From the NCBI GenBank assembly GCA_029582165.1, contig CM055869.1, forward strand, positions 7,286,425-7,350,424: a DNA stretch of 64,000 nucleotides, written 5' to 3'. The notes under the pieces were generated by a model, which saw only the letters and a list, made by a program, of their open reading frames with translations, was not told where the DNA came from and made no database searches. This stretch comes from Portulaca oleracea. Taxonomy: Eukaryota; Streptophyta; Magnoliopsida; Caryophyllales; Portulacaceae. How positions within the stretch are numbered: position 1 is the first letter of the stretch; every line of letters begins with the position of its first letter. Both the position numbers and the translations under genes were made by a program. This document shows, piece by piece, positions 12,485 to 24,974 of this stretch.

Positions 12485-12960
12485 TTAAGACTACGGTCTC
12501 TCCTTCTTGTTCGTCTCTTTACTATAGCCTTTTCAATGCCAACACGTCAAAGTATCTATTTTTTGGGCAGTTTCGCCCCTGCATGTTTGGTCTTGGGTCT
12601 TGAAAAGGAATGAATGCGAATTGCAACGTGCACGATTTTCTGAAATTTCTCTTGCATTCTTTGACATCTTTGTACAGGTACTCTGAGTGCTTCCCCCCAA
12701 GTGTAGATGGTTTGACGCGACATCCAATTTGACAGGTTTTGGAGTTCTGGAAAATCTTCGCTCTTTTGATATGTTCTGGTTGGATCGTGTTCTAATGAGG
12801 AGAGAAGGGCTTCACAAGCAGAGAGTTTTTGAGAAAATTCGGCCCATGGAGGACAGAAAGAAAAAGAAGATAGATATGTTGAGAATGGTTCTTTAGATAA
12901 AGAACTTGTTATCTCAATAATAATGACTTGATAAAAAATCTAAATAATTAATCATGTCTT
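12485..12960 (+). other. 3' region of the LYR gene
   Basis: Likely 3' UTR. It contains an unexplained open frame (12687-12896, 69 codons, Lys/Arg-rich at its end), which begins soon after a splice-acceptor-like TTGTACAG (about 12677). It could be an alternative last exon or chance. I do not call it a gene. Confidence 0.35.
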
Positions 12961-13102
12961 ATAGCTAAATCTTCTTTTCTTATTTTTTACCCATATATGA
13001 ATATTTAAAATTATTTAGATTATGTATAAAGTTAAAGGTAACTTATGGTTAACAACTTTTGATTCTATCTTTACCCTTATCCGTTCAACCTAAATATAGC
13101 CC

Positions 13103-13249
13103 TGTTCTTTGAATTAGAGAAAATGATGTTTAGATGGATTGGATTGGATTGGATTGGATTGCTTTTTGGGGAATTGTGTTTTTAGAGAAAAAGCTGTTTT
13201 GGGGAATTGTGTAAAGTTTGGATTGGAAAAGTTACCAATCCAAAGAACA
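13103..13249. mobile_element. MITE, TGTTCTTT-end family (copy B)
   Basis: Perfect inverted ends TGTTCTTTG and CAAAGAACA. Beside the left end, GGATT is repeated four to five times. GGGGAATTGTG occurs twice inside. Non-coding. Confidence 0.7.
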
Positions 13250-15027
13250 GTGAAATGAAAGGAAGAACAAAACGTATGGTTAATTTGGTGGTTGAGTTCA
13301 TCAATGGGTATTTTGGTTATGTATGCAGTTAAAGAAAGGTATTTAGATCAAATTGGGTGGATTTTGAAGTGGTTTATTTTTGAGGTAGCAGAGAGGAAGA
13401 ATAAAACAAGGTAAATAGAACCTAAATGCCCAATGATGAACTCAGCCACTTGTAGCAATAATGAAACATATAGTTAACTCGGAGAAGAAAATGGCAAACG
13501 ATATCATTGCCCTTAGCCGTTTGTAGAAGAACTTGCATGGATGAAGTCCCAGTAATTATCAACCATGACAATTACTAGTAAAATAAATGTTATTGGTACA
13601 CAATGTCAAACTTTAGTCTAATAATATTCATGAGTTTAAACTTTAAATATTGATAAGATAAATCTATACTAAATTAATGACTTCTCTTTTAAGTGGTGGA
13701 TTAATACATTGAAGTTATGGGTGTCTAATAAATAAGAGCTACCGTAATATTTTAGATTTTTTTAAAAGTGTCCGCTTAACATAAATATATACTCTTTTAA
13801 AATATTCTTCATATATATAATATGCTATTTTTTTTCGGGATGTCTATTGACATGGTTGGACCTTACACAAATTTGTTGATGTCTCTTTTAAAATATTAAT
13901 AATATCTTTAGGCAGTCAAACTTTTGTCTGATATTATTCACGAGTTTAAATCTATACTTAATTAAAAACTTCTCTTATAAAAGCCTTTATTAAGAGTAAT
14001 TTATAACTTCATAGAAAGAATTATCCATAAAGGTGCAATTTATAACTTTTTTTAAGGTAGTAATATTTTTTGTTTCAAAGTTTGTGACTTGAAGTTGAAA
14101 AATAAAAATGGAAAAACTAAAATATTTGCGGGAAATTTTATTTGGTAGGATTTAACTTTTGCCAATTTCAAATTGTCAATCACTTTAGAAATTATTTTAA
14201 GTGGTAGACTTATTTTGAAAATTATTCCAAATGGTAGGACTGATTTGAAAACTTTAAAATTATTCTAAGTTTCAAGCACTTTAAAATCTATTCCTAGTTG
14301 TTAAACACTATAAATATTAATCCGAGTGAGTCGAGTGTGAGATAATAGGGAGAGCTAAATGACATTGAGGAAGGAGGATAGTTTTATGAGCAATATTTTA
14401 ACATCGATATAAAAACAAACTAACGAGATAGAAATAATTTTCAAAACAAGTCATTTCCCAATATTTGAACATCCTAGTAAAATTTCCATTTTAGTAATTA
14501 GGAAGATGGGTAAAACCGTAAAAGAAAAACTTTCAAAATGAAATTGAGGGCCAACTGCCCTCGAAAGGGATAAGCCCTCCCCCAAAATTTACCCCATACA
14601 TTTAAAAAAAAAGAAAAGAAAAGGCAACTTAAGCCTGAAGGATACTAAACTAATTAGATTATTAAGGGGTACCCTTGAAAATTTCCCCTTATTGATCCCC
14701 TTTTTGGATCATCTAGCCCTAGTTTTGCAAATCTTGAATCTCTGTACAGCAGATTAGAACCAAGTCTCAGCTTGGTCAAGTAAACTTGGGATTTAGGGTT
14801 AAAGAGCTGGTTTTTAGGGATTTGGATTGTATGAGCTAAGTTTATGGGTTCTGGGGCTTCTAGATCAGTCTATTATCCATTTTATCTTGACTAAATAGTC
14901 TGTAGAGATTTCAACCTTGAAGGTGGACTAGGGAATTGCTGATCTTTTGGATAAAGTTGAATTCTTTTGTTGTGGGTGGATAAAGGGTGTTTGATTTTGG
15001 TGTATTGTAGCTTTGTTTAACTCCAGC
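13250..15027. other. Intergenic DNA and WEB1 promoter/leader
   Basis: AT-rich, with a diverged direct repeat of about 65 bp (around 13608-13680 and 13913-13985). Both copies carry a CAAACTT..GTCT..ATATT.ATGAGTTTAAA-like core. The last 300 bp, with more balanced composition, are the probable WEB1 leader. No separate gene seen. Confidence 0.45.
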
Positions 15028-18000
15028 ATGAGTACTGCAATCGAAGAACCAGGGCTCCCTGTAGAAAGCTCAGATACTCCAAGGTATGTGATTTTCACTT
15101 TTATCATCAGCTTCTTTTTAGGTGTTATTGACTTTTCTGTTGAAAAATATTAATTGGGTTTTGTTGATATGGTTATTAATCTAGTGGTGATCAATTTGTC
15201 TCAGTGAAATTGTTGATTCGTCTAATGGCATCAAGGGGGGTGAAAACCTGGTTTCTGATGAAATGTCGGTTGCTAATTCATCACAAGTTTTAGATAATGA
15301 TGAATCAGAAAAATCAGTCACTGTTGTTGGAGATGTTGATAACCCTAAACTGGTTGCTGATTCATCACCAGAAGTTTTAGACAATGATTATGAATCAGGA
15401 GAATCTGCTGGGGGAAATGGGTCAGAGGCTCTCAATCAGTTAGAGGAACCTAATAGTAATGCAGTTGTTCCTAATGAGAAGTCAGGGGGTCCTTCTAATG
15501 GGGAGACAAAGGATGATGTGGATACAGGTAACCTTTCAATCTTAACTTTAGATTGTTTCTTAATTTGTTGTACTTATTTGATCCACTTTTTGCTACTTTT
15601 AGTGTGTGATTATGGAGGACTGAAATGACTAGTGTAGCTAATGAGCGGTATGAGGTTCGGATTTGCAGAAACTTAAAGGAATAGAGGGAAGTTGTGGAAA
15701 ACCTAATCATATTCATGACAGGATTACAATCAACTATCAGCGATGTTGGCTTTGTCTGTTGTGTTCTGTTTGGGAAATTTTGAATTAGCTTTTATTATTG
15801 TTGTTATACTGAACTTAATATGAATAGTTATGCAAAATGTATATATGTTAAGTTTTGGTAGCGAAGGCCTTCCTAATACAAGGTGTAGGGTAGGTAGGCT
15901 CTTAGTTTAGTCCGTATCATGTTTACCTCTGTGAAGTGTGAACTGAGTTTCAAAATAGAATGTTAGAATGGTGGGTTTGATCTATGGTTATGTCTTTTCA
16001 GTTTCGGCAAAGCTTCCTTCTGTGTCTACTTCTGAAAAAGACAGAAGATATTATCCTCGTCGAGATGGTTCCACCAGTGGAACGGGAAGTAGGTCGTCTT
16101 CGACTCCTGTTAGCCCCTCTGACCTCGCAGCTCAGGTTGACTTGGACAGAATTCTTATCGATACAACAGCACCTTTTGAATCTGTGAAAGAAGCAGTGTC
16201 CAAGTTTGGAGGCATTGTTGATTGGAAAGCTCATAAAGTACAGACAGTGGAGGTTAAGTCTTGCAAATTAACTTGCTGCTTTTTATTTTTTCTGCATTCC
16301 AGTCTGTTTGAAAGTGATAAAGCTCACACTGCTTGAGATCTTTATTCTTAATCCGGATATGCCACATACATCATGATCATAAATGGTAAATTTGGTTGAA
16401 TTGGTGCAAATTATTAGCAAAGTATGTCCCTGTATCATGATCCACATTAACATCCTAGCAACAATGACCCCAGGTTTTAGATTCTCTAGCTTTGATTATT
16501 TGTAGCTAATCAGAAACTTTACTCCTTGTGCAGAGGCGTAAAATCATTGAACAAGAGCTTGAGGAGGTGCAAAAGGAGATCCCTGTGTACAAGGAGAAGT
16601 CCACTATGGCTGAACAATCAAGGCTCCAAATACTTAAGGATTTGGAAAGCACTAAGCGACTCATTGAGGAGCTGAAGTTAAATCTGGAAAGAGCACAGAA
16701 AGAAGAGCAGCAAGCAAGACAAGATTCCGAACTTGCTCAGCTTAGAGTTGAGGAAATAGCCCAGGGGATTGCCCATGAGTCCAGTGTAGCAGCCAAGACA
16801 CAGCTTGAGGTGGAGAAAGCCCGACATTTGGCTGCTGTCACGGAGCTCAAATCTGTCAAGGAGGAGCTGGAATTGCTCCTAAAGGAGTATGCCACTTTGG
16901 TTGCTGATAAAGATGCTGCTGTGAAGAAAGCGGAAGACGCTGTTGCTGCTACTAAGGAGGTTGAGAAGACTGTAGAGGAGCTTACAATCGAGTTGCTTGC
17001 TACTAAGGAAGCTCTAGAGGCTGCCCATGCTGCACATATGGAGGCCGAAGAACAGAGAATTGGAGCTGTTATGGCCAGGGAGCAAGACATTCAAACTTGG
17101 GAGAAGGAACTCAAACAGGCAGAGGAAGAGGTAGACAAACTAAACAAGCAAAATGAGTCGACTAATGGTCTGCAATCTCAGCTGAATACAGCATCGTCCG
17201 TGCTTGCTGAGCTTAAGGCTGAATTGGCAGCGTACATGGAGACAAAACTGAATGAAGAAATTGATGCCAATGGCTCTATGGCTGAAGGGGGCAAAACACG
17301 TTCTCAGATGCAGGCGGCAATTGCTGCTGCTAATAAGGAGATGGAAGATGTAAAGCTCAAAATTGATAAAGCGAATGAGGAAGTAGGCTGTCTAAAGGTG
17401 GCTGCTTCATCATTACGATCAGAGCTTGATAAGGAGCGGTCTGAGCTTGCCCAGTTAAGACAGAGGGAAGATATGACTCTGATTGCAGTTGCATCACTTG
17501 AGGCTGAGCTGGAGACGATCAAGTCTGAAATATCCCTAGTTCAGAAGAGGGAAAAGGAAGCCAGAGAGAAAATGGTCGAGTTGCCTCAGAAATTACAGCA
17601 AGCATCTCTTGAGGCCGACGAAGCCAAATCCACTGCTGAATTGGCCCGTGAGGAGTTGAAGAGGGCAAAGGAAGAAGTAGAGCAAGCCAAAGCTGGAGCT
17701 GATACCATCGAAAGCCGATTGCTTGCAGCCCAGAAGGAAATCGAGGCTTCCAAGGCTTCAGAGAAGCTGGCTCTCGATGCAATCAAAGCTCTCCAAGAGA
17801 GCGAGTCAACAAGAACCGCCAGCGACGACTCCCCCACTAAGATTGTGCTTTCTTTAGAGGAGTACTACGAACTAAGCAAGCGCGCCCATGATGCAGAAGA
17901 ACAGGCCAACACAAAGATTTCCACAGCTTTGTCACAGATAGAAGCAGCAAAAGAATCCGAACTGAAAACCATGAAAAAGCTGGAAGAGGCAACTCGAGAA

Positions 18001-18480
18001 GCGGAGGAAAGAAGGGAAGCTCTGAGGATTGCCATGGAGAAGGCCGAAAAGGCCCAGGAAGGGAAACTGGGTATAGAACAAGAGTTGAGGAAATGGAGGG
18101 CAGAGCATGAACAACGGCGAAAAGCAGGTGAATTAGGTCAAACAGCAGTCAACAGCCCAAGAAAGAGCATAGAAGAAGGTAAAGGGCTCAAGGGCTTGGA
18201 TCCCACTTTGGGTCATGGGATCAAAATTGAGAAGGTGATTGACCCTTCTACCCCTCCCCGCTACAATCAAGGGCTCGGTCTGAAGAGCTTGGAACAACTA
18301 GCCAACCCTTCTAGCTCCCCCCAGTACTCGGTTAGCCCAAACGAGTACTCGTCGCACAATGCATCGAGCCAAAATGGGTTCTTTGGGAAGAGCAGCACAT
18401 TTAGAAGAAAAAGGCGGTCATTGTTCCCAAGATTCTTGCTGTTCTTTGCAAAACGAAAACCGGCATACAAGACTGAATAA
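15028..18480 (+). CDS. WEB1: WEB1-like coiled-coil protein of chloroplast photorelocation
   Basis: Four coding exons: 15028-15083, 15205-15527, 16002-16252 and 16534-18480. All have GT-AG introns and join to one 858-aa frame. Residues 1-150 are acidic, low-complexity and Ser-rich. A conserved block ([20 protein letters not shown], then [11 protein letters not shown]) precedes a very long Glu/Lys/Ala-rich coiled coil, from about residue 210 to 740. The C-terminus ends in a basic [15 protein letters not shown] segment, as in Arabidopsis WEB1. WEB1 (At2g26570) is a cytosolic DUF827 coiled-coil protein. It acts with PMI2 in the blue-light control of chloroplast movement through actin filaments. 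Length compares with about 807 aa in Arabidopsis. Orthology to WEB1 rather than to a WEL paralogue is inferred from the very close match through the coil, such as [19 protein letters not shown]. Confidence 0.92.
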
Positions 18481-18725
18481 GTTCCTCCCCCCTAGTGCCC
18501 ATGGTGGAAGTCCTCTTGTAGCAGGGCGACATCGAGTGGTTCTTTACCTTGTTGTACATGGTGGTTGTTTCTGTATTTAAGTGATTTAGTCTCTTTTTCG
18601 GAGCTTTGATATATTTGAGGTCATTTACTGTAATTTTTGTGTACATTTTTACTGTAAGATGTAGAGTAATGAGGCGCTAATTGGCCCTCGTATAATTTTT
18701 TTTCCCAGAGCGTCGTTATGGTAAC

Positions 18726-18731
18726 AATAAA
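18726..18731 (+). terminator. Possible polyadenylation signal of WEB1
   Basis: AATAAA, 246 bp after the WEB1 stop codon, in a T-rich 3' region. Plausible position; not proven. Confidence 0.4.
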
Positions 18732-18895
18732 GAGTGATGACATATGATACTATCTAAAAATCATTTGCTACCCATTGCTCTATAGTAAATAAGTTGAAAA
18801 AATCTTTAACATATTACTAAGTTGAAAAAATCTTTTCCAATTGTCCAGATTATCTACATACTGTTTTATTTTACTAAGGTTAAAGAGTAACCTTA

Positions 18896-19099
18896 GGGTG
18901 TGTTTGGTTGGTCAATAACCTCGGGGAAATTGTCAATTTTCTCGGGTTGACTTATTTTCCCCATGTTTGAATGCGGGTTGATTTCAGGATAATTTTCACG
19001 ATGGCCCACCATTTTCTTCATTTTTCTAGGGAAAATTTCCCTTAGAGGGTTGAGGGAAATCTTTCCCGTGGAAAACTTGAATTTCTACCAAACACTCCC
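18896..19099. mobile_element. Tourist-like MITE, TTA duplication (copy 1)
   Basis: Ends GGGTGTGTTTGG and CCAAACACTCCC, flanked by TTA (18893-18895, 19100-19102). The ends and the TTA target fit PIF/Harbinger-derived Tourist elements. The interior repeats GGGAAA and TTTCCC words, and it matches the copy at 36321. Confidence 0.82.
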
Positions 19100-19568
19100 T
19101 TAATGTAGAAGGGATATTTTAAGGTAGTAGTAACTAAGTATCAAATAAAATTGAATGTGGGACTATATTTTAAGGAAAAAGATAGATAACTAATCAGTAG
19201 CTACTAGGTAGCAAAGTAAGACTCAAAATTAATCAAGATGTTTATCCATTTCTTTTAGATAAAACGAGATGTAAAAAGTAAAAAACTAAGAGGACAACAA
19301 CTTTAGTCCGAGGAATTCGGAGGTAATTAGCGTGAAAAAGGTTAAGTAACACTACCATGATAAGTTGCTTATCAGTGGATTATGGGTTAAGTAAATTTGA
19401 TTTGTAAACACGTACTTTAATTCTCACTAACCCCAACAGCAAGAAACGCTTAATCAAATCTTGTATGGACTTTTGAAAACAAACTTAATCATAGGTAGGC
19501 CACATATGTATATACTCACATTCATTTATATATTCGTTATCCCAAAGTTTTTGGATTCAATAATTCAG

Positions 19569-19746
19569 GCCCCGTTCTTTTGTACGTTGCGTTTGCATTG
19601 CGTTGCATTGCGTTTGCATTTGCGTTGCGTTTATAAGTTGCGGTAAAAATAGTTAAAAAGTAATGAGAATTTGCGTTATGTTGCGGTAGCGTTGCGGTAA
19701 GGTTGCGTTGCGTTTGAGTGCGTTAATGCATAAAAGAACGAGACCT
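19569..19746. mobile_element. MITE with GCGTTGCGTT subterminal repeats
   Basis: Ends GGCCCCGTTCTTTT and AAAAGAACGAGACC. The interior is an array of GCGTTGC and TTGCGGTA words. It is related to the copy at 6284-6445 in opposite orientation. Confidence 0.65.
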
Positions 19747-20106
19747 CAATGAGCTCAATCTTCAACTGGTGCTTGAAGAAGAATTGTTAAATTACCCAAT
19801 TGAGTGTAATTATTAGTGGATTGTTATTTTGAATTTTGGCAAAGCACATTATGTTAAAAATTCTTATTTATCCATTTAACTAGTTTTTTTCCTTGTTCCT
19901 AATTATTTGTCATTTTACATTCTCAAGGTAAATTTTACTAATTTTACATTATATTCTTAATCCCCCTTAATTAATTTTTACCATTTTATAATTTTATCGG
20001 TTATATTAGTTTTTTCTCACACTACCTATTAAATATTATGGCTTGCCCATTTCATTTGTCGCTATGAAATATTAACAACTTTAATCATATATATAACTAT
20101 CTAATA

Positions 20107-20327
20107 CTACATCCGTCCCTAAACAATTGTCAAATTACCTAACTTTCTTGTACCTTTTTATTTATTTATTTATTTTCTAATCTCAATAATTAAAATATTC
20201 ATTTTAATGTAATGCGTTTAATTTTGTTTATCTTTCTTTTGTATTGGGTAGAACTTTTTACTCATTTTAATATGCATATTTTCTTTTGAAAATAATTACC
20301 GTGACGATTACTTAGCGGCGGAGGTGG
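20107..20327. mobile_element. Degenerate Stowaway-like MITE
   Basis: Left end CTACATCCGTCCC and right end GGCGGAGGTGG, both next to TA. Diverged in the middle. Confidence 0.45.
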
Positions 20328-20644
20328 TACATATAACAACTGCAATTACATTGGTCGTAACAAATACTATTATAGAAAGAAGATTATTAAAGGCCATGAA
20401 ATGAACATCTGTCAAAACTCAAATGACACAAATTGAAAGTGAAAAGGAAGTAAGAGTAGAAAAAATCGTTTCCAGGAAACGAAGAGCTTTCAATGATTCC
20501 AAAAGTTTAATTTATTCATCTTCCTAATCTATGATTCAACTCAAATTCCGGTATATGTTTACCAGGTTTTCTGTGTAGCATGTACTGAGTTAAGTCAAAA
20601 AGATTACAAGAGGAGGAAGATGGTAAAATGATTTTGGAAAAAAG

Positions 20645-20715
20645 TTCCGTTGCCGGGAATCGAACCCGGGTCTCCTGGGTAAAGCCAGACATCCTAACCG
20701 CTGGACGACAACGGA
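20645..20715 (-). tRNA. tRNA-Glu with one base missing from the anticodon loop
   Basis: On the minus strand all four arms of a nuclear tRNA-Glu are present. The acceptor is TCCGTTG pairing with CAACGGA plus discriminator A. The D arm is GTCC/GGAT, the anticodon stem TCTGG/CCAGG, and the T arm CCGGG-TTCGATT-CCCGG. The anticodon loop reads CTTTAC, six bases, where the normal Glu loop is CTTTCAC (anticodon TTC). Total length is 71 instead of 72 nt. So the C of the anticodon is deleted, and the gene is probably a recent pseudogene, unless this is a base-calling error. The internal A and B box regions look intact. Confidence 0.85.
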
Positions 20716-21387
20716 TTACATGACTTCCGCTGCACGGTTTGGCACATGTTACATTTGAGTTCTGCTCAATTTTGAGCACTTCCATCTAGGTGAAACTGCG
20801 TCGGTCCGTAAAATGGTTGTACACTTGTAGTAACTTTTTATTAAAATCGATCAAAATTTATTAAATTTTATCAAAACTAATAAAAACAAAAAAATATACA
20901 TAATAGGATAAGTTTTGATATTTTTCGACGAAAATTATCAAAAGTTACCAAAATTTAATTTTTATCCAACTACCCATCAATTTGAGTATTTGACACGCCC
21001 TCAATGGTTTGTAAAATTTGTTGGTAAATAGAGGGATGTAAATATTTGCCAAAAGTTACCAAAATTTATAAAAATTTACCAAAAATTAACCTTTATCGTA
21101 TTATCCATTTATCAATGAATTTCATATGCCACGATTTGACAAATTACATGACATCAATAATGATAATAACAACAATATATATATATATATATTTTGCAAG
21201 AATGCAACGAGAAATTTTATTACCAAACGACCTCGAAGAGGCAACAAATTACATATAGCGAGTATTCAAAACTATGAGACTAATTGCTATATACTATATT
21301 TGCTATTCTATCAAGGTTTTTTGACCCCTTGGCAACTACCAGACATCTCCATCTAACTTGTTGGGTTATTTTGTTGGTCACCTTATT

Positions 21388-21390
<3 letters not shown>

Positions 21391-21447
<57 letters not shown>
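21391..21447. repeat. (AT)n microsatellite
   Basis: Uninterrupted AT dinucleotide tract of 57 bp; its length is probably polymorphic. Confidence 0.95.
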
Positions 21448-21450
<3 letters not shown>

Positions 21451-21911
21451 TAGTAGATAAAAAGAGTATTAGATGCATATTATATATATGTAAGCGTTTA
21501 TGAACTTTATGTATTTTCTCAAACTTATATCATCAATCAATTAATCAATGATCCAAAATTCCACCATGCAGAGCAGTATGAAGGGGTCAGATTTAACAGT
21601 CTTACCTTTAAATTTTACAATTTAGAAATGCTGATCATTCCAATTGATCCAAAATTTGAAATCGACCGCAATTCAACCTGCTATTTCATGGAAAATAAGT
21701 AGATAGAGTTTAATGAGACATTTTATTTTAATCTATTGCAATCTTAGTTAAAAAATACAATCTTTTTCCACTATATACATCGAGAGTATGGACATAATTC
21801 TCAAGCTTAATTATACATAATTATAAAAACTAATAATTCATACTTTTTATACACAACAATATAAAATATTAATACAGTAATTAATCACAAAGTAGCAAAA
21901 CATTCCTAATT

Positions 21912-22277
21912 GGAATTTTGGACGCTAATATACTGAACTTTTGGGGTATTGGACAATAATGCACTGAACTTTGATCTTGGACAATAATGCACTGAACTTT
22001 GGGGGGTGTTGGACAATAATGCACTCGAGACAATTTCGACGGTGGCGAACTTAGTGATAATCTTACGTGACAGACCGAGAAGACAAATATTTTTGGACCA
22101 ATTCATCTCATCCACCCGCTACATAGGATTGCCACCAAGTTAACCATTGCCAAAATCATCCTAAGTGCATTATTGTTCAACACCCCACAAAGTACAGTGT
22201 ATCATTGTCCAAAGACAAAGTTCGGTGCATTATTATCCAATACCCCAAAAGTTCAGTATATTAACATCCAAAAACCC
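21912..22277. mobile_element. Mutator-like MITE, 366 bp, 9-bp target duplication
   Basis: Arms of about 115 bp are inverted repeats. Both start like GGRTTTTGGAYGYTAATATAC and repeat GGACAATAATGCACTGAAC. Perfect flanking duplication TTCCTAATT at 21903-21911 and 22278-22286. A truncated relative lies at about 61688-61770. Confidence 0.85.
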
Positions 22278-22286
22278 TTCCTAATT

Positions 22287-23575
22287 TCATTAACTTGCAT
22301 TTACATTATCTTACCTACAATTACCTAAGTCAACTGCACTTGCCTACATCAACACATAATTAGGTGCAAACATACCTTAAATACCATACCCTAAAAATAC
22401 ATTGTAAAGCCAAAAAATAACAAAAAAATGTAAGTTGAATCAAACCAATGTCAATGATTAATCTCCTTGATTCATTACCCCATGTTACTACCTTTTTAGT
22501 CCACGTATATAACACAATATGGAAGGAGCATTCAAGAATCTAGATGCATGATGCATGGCAATGGCGTGATGCATGTGTAATTTCATAATTATATTAGTTT
22601 ATCAACCATAATAATACACATTAATGTAGCAGTTAACGTGGTAGTTCTGACATAGATCGCGTCATTAGTTATTTTTTTAAACCTTGGGTTACATGTCAAT
22701 TGTCAAGTCAAAAAATTAAAATGTTTGATGTGTTCATTTCCAGGAATATTCGAACCAAAGAATTGCATGGTTGTTGGCTTATTGCATAATAAGTAGCATA
22801 CACTATCATAAAATATATAAAACTTCATGATATGCTATCAAAATTTAATTAGCAGGTGTACGTCCTTATCATATAGCATAACGACAAAATGCAAATTGCA
22901 AAAGGGCAAAAAGTTTAATTATTATAATTAGTAAAAATTTATTGACCACGTGTATTTATTCGTTTCTGTACTTGACTGTTGAGTGGTTGATCAGCCACCT
23001 TTGAATTAATTATTATAATTAGTCAAACTTTGCACACTACTTTTCCATTTTATTACCCTTTTATTTGTTACTGTACTTGGTTACTTACCAGTATAACCCA
23101 TGGAAATGTAACTATTAATAAATTGATCTTTCCACTGTACTAGATTTCAAAATGATTTTTTTTTCAGATTTAATTTAGATATTGAATGACAGTAATTATT
23201 GGAATAAGATTATGTACATCTAAAATCTCTTCCTATGTTATAAAATCTCATATTAAAAATCAATCAATATTATTGTGTTATTGTTGTTGTTGAATATATA
23301 TTTATATTTAATAAGGTAGTGTTTAATGTTTGCCTTCATTACACATAGTCACATTTGTACTATAATAATTTCCAGCCAAAATATGACGTGTGTCCGTGTG
23401 TGAGCATATACACATACTCTTGATATTAAGCGTAATTACAAATTTATGTATGTTTGAAATTTAATTTTTATACCCTTCACAGTTGCTACTAAATATAATT
23501 ATAGTAATTGCTAGTCAAAACATGGTTTTTGAGACTTGAGCTTACTTAAATGCCATTGTTAATATATTTATGTAC
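22287..23575. other. AT-rich intergenic DNA
   Basis: No gene, repeat family or strong signal recognised. Confidence 0.5.
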
Positions 23576-23580
23576 GTAGG

Positions 23581-24533
23581 TGTAACCATAAATTTCGAGC
23601 CTGAAATAAATAAAGAAAAGAAATATGAGAAACAAATTAATTTTTATTAATATTTGAATGTCTGAGGGTACAATCTCTGTATTCAATACAATAAAGTAAT
23701 CCTCTGATTCAATCTCCTGAAATTTGGGTGAACCGAGGGCGCGGACGCTTGATCTCGATATCTTGTAGCAGTTCTTGAGCTGAAGGTCTTGAACGTTGAT
23801 CTCCTTGAAGCTTGGTAGCCAGAGGTTGCTCGAAGTCTAACCGTCTGCAGGTTGACTGTCGGTTGCAGTTCTTCAAGTTCTTGGATGCAAGGGCTTGAGT
23901 GCTTTATCTCGATCGATGAACTAGACGAAGAAGACGACTGCAGTCTTTGATGCGAAGAACAGAAGTTGTTGAACTAGCTGACGTTAGTCCTTGTCGCTTG
24001 TAGCTGGAGAGCGTCTGTAGTTCAATCTTCTGAAGACTTTGCAGGTCTTGCTGAAGAACTCTGAAGCAGTTCTTGATCTTGATGCGGTAGAGGCTTGAAG
24101 ACTCGATCTTGAGCTTTTGCAGACTTCGATCCTTGGCGCTTGGTAGCTGGAGACTGCTGGCAGTTTGATCTTCTGAAGCCTCTGGAGTGTAGAATGCCGA
24201 AATGTCGTCAGGGTAGACTGCAGAGCATGTTGAAAATGAGGGAGAGGACCCCTATTTATAGGTTCTGGAGGTCTAGGGTTGCCTAGGGTTTGAGTCGGGC
24301 TTTGGGCCTAAATTAATTAATTATTCCTTTAACTTTAAATAAAGAAATAATTAAGATTTTCTGCATCATCTTTGACACGTGTCATGACATTATTGGCCAG
24401 GATGCATTTCCATTTAAAATTCAATTAAATGGACAACCGTAATTAATTTAACATGCGGCGAACTGGCCGAATAAATTTTATTTATTGTCCACGTGTCATT
24501 TTTTAATTGGTCGACAAATTTTTGTCTCCGACA
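23581..24533 (-). mobile_element. Solo LTR of an LTR retrotransposon
   Basis: A 953-bp segment that begins TGTAACC and ends CCGACA, so it reads TG..CA on either strand. It is flanked by the perfect 5-bp duplication GTAGG (23576-23580, 24534-24538). The minus strand carries TATAAATA at 24253-24260 followed by a GC-richer transcribed part, which gives the orientation. No primer-binding site, gag or pol follows on either side, so it is a solo LTR left by recombination. Copia or Gypsy origin cannot be decided from the LTR alone. Confidence 0.85.
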
Positions 24534-24974
24534 GTAGGATCTTACATTTCATCATAAATTTATCTTAAGATGTGTAATTTATGGTGACTCTTTATAAATA
24601 CAGGATGTCTAACAATTTATTTTGTTGACTCTAATAAAAGTCTATCCATGATAAATTATTAGTTGCAATCTCACATTCATACTAAAAGCTATTCTAATAT
24701 CTCTTATTGCTCATAGTAAAATATTAAAAATTAAAAGTCACCTTATGAGAAATCCGTCTCACGATAAGTTCACGTAAGATAGTCTTTTACTAGAATTTGC
24801 GTTTTAAGTAAACCTTGCTGACTCCATCCATTTGTTTTTTTACGTATTATTGTTTGGTTACCAAACCTTTTTGTTTAAAGTTTGGATTATTGTAATCCAA
24901 AATATGCTTTTGGCTGAATCAATAAATATTTGTTTAAAATACATTGATTTGGGGCGTCAATTTCAGGGTTTTTT

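Noticed and set aside
16737..18114. Several long minus-strand frames under the WEB1 last exon
   Set aside because: They are mirror frames of a Glu/Lys/Ala-rich coiled coil, so Ser/Phe-rich nonsense.
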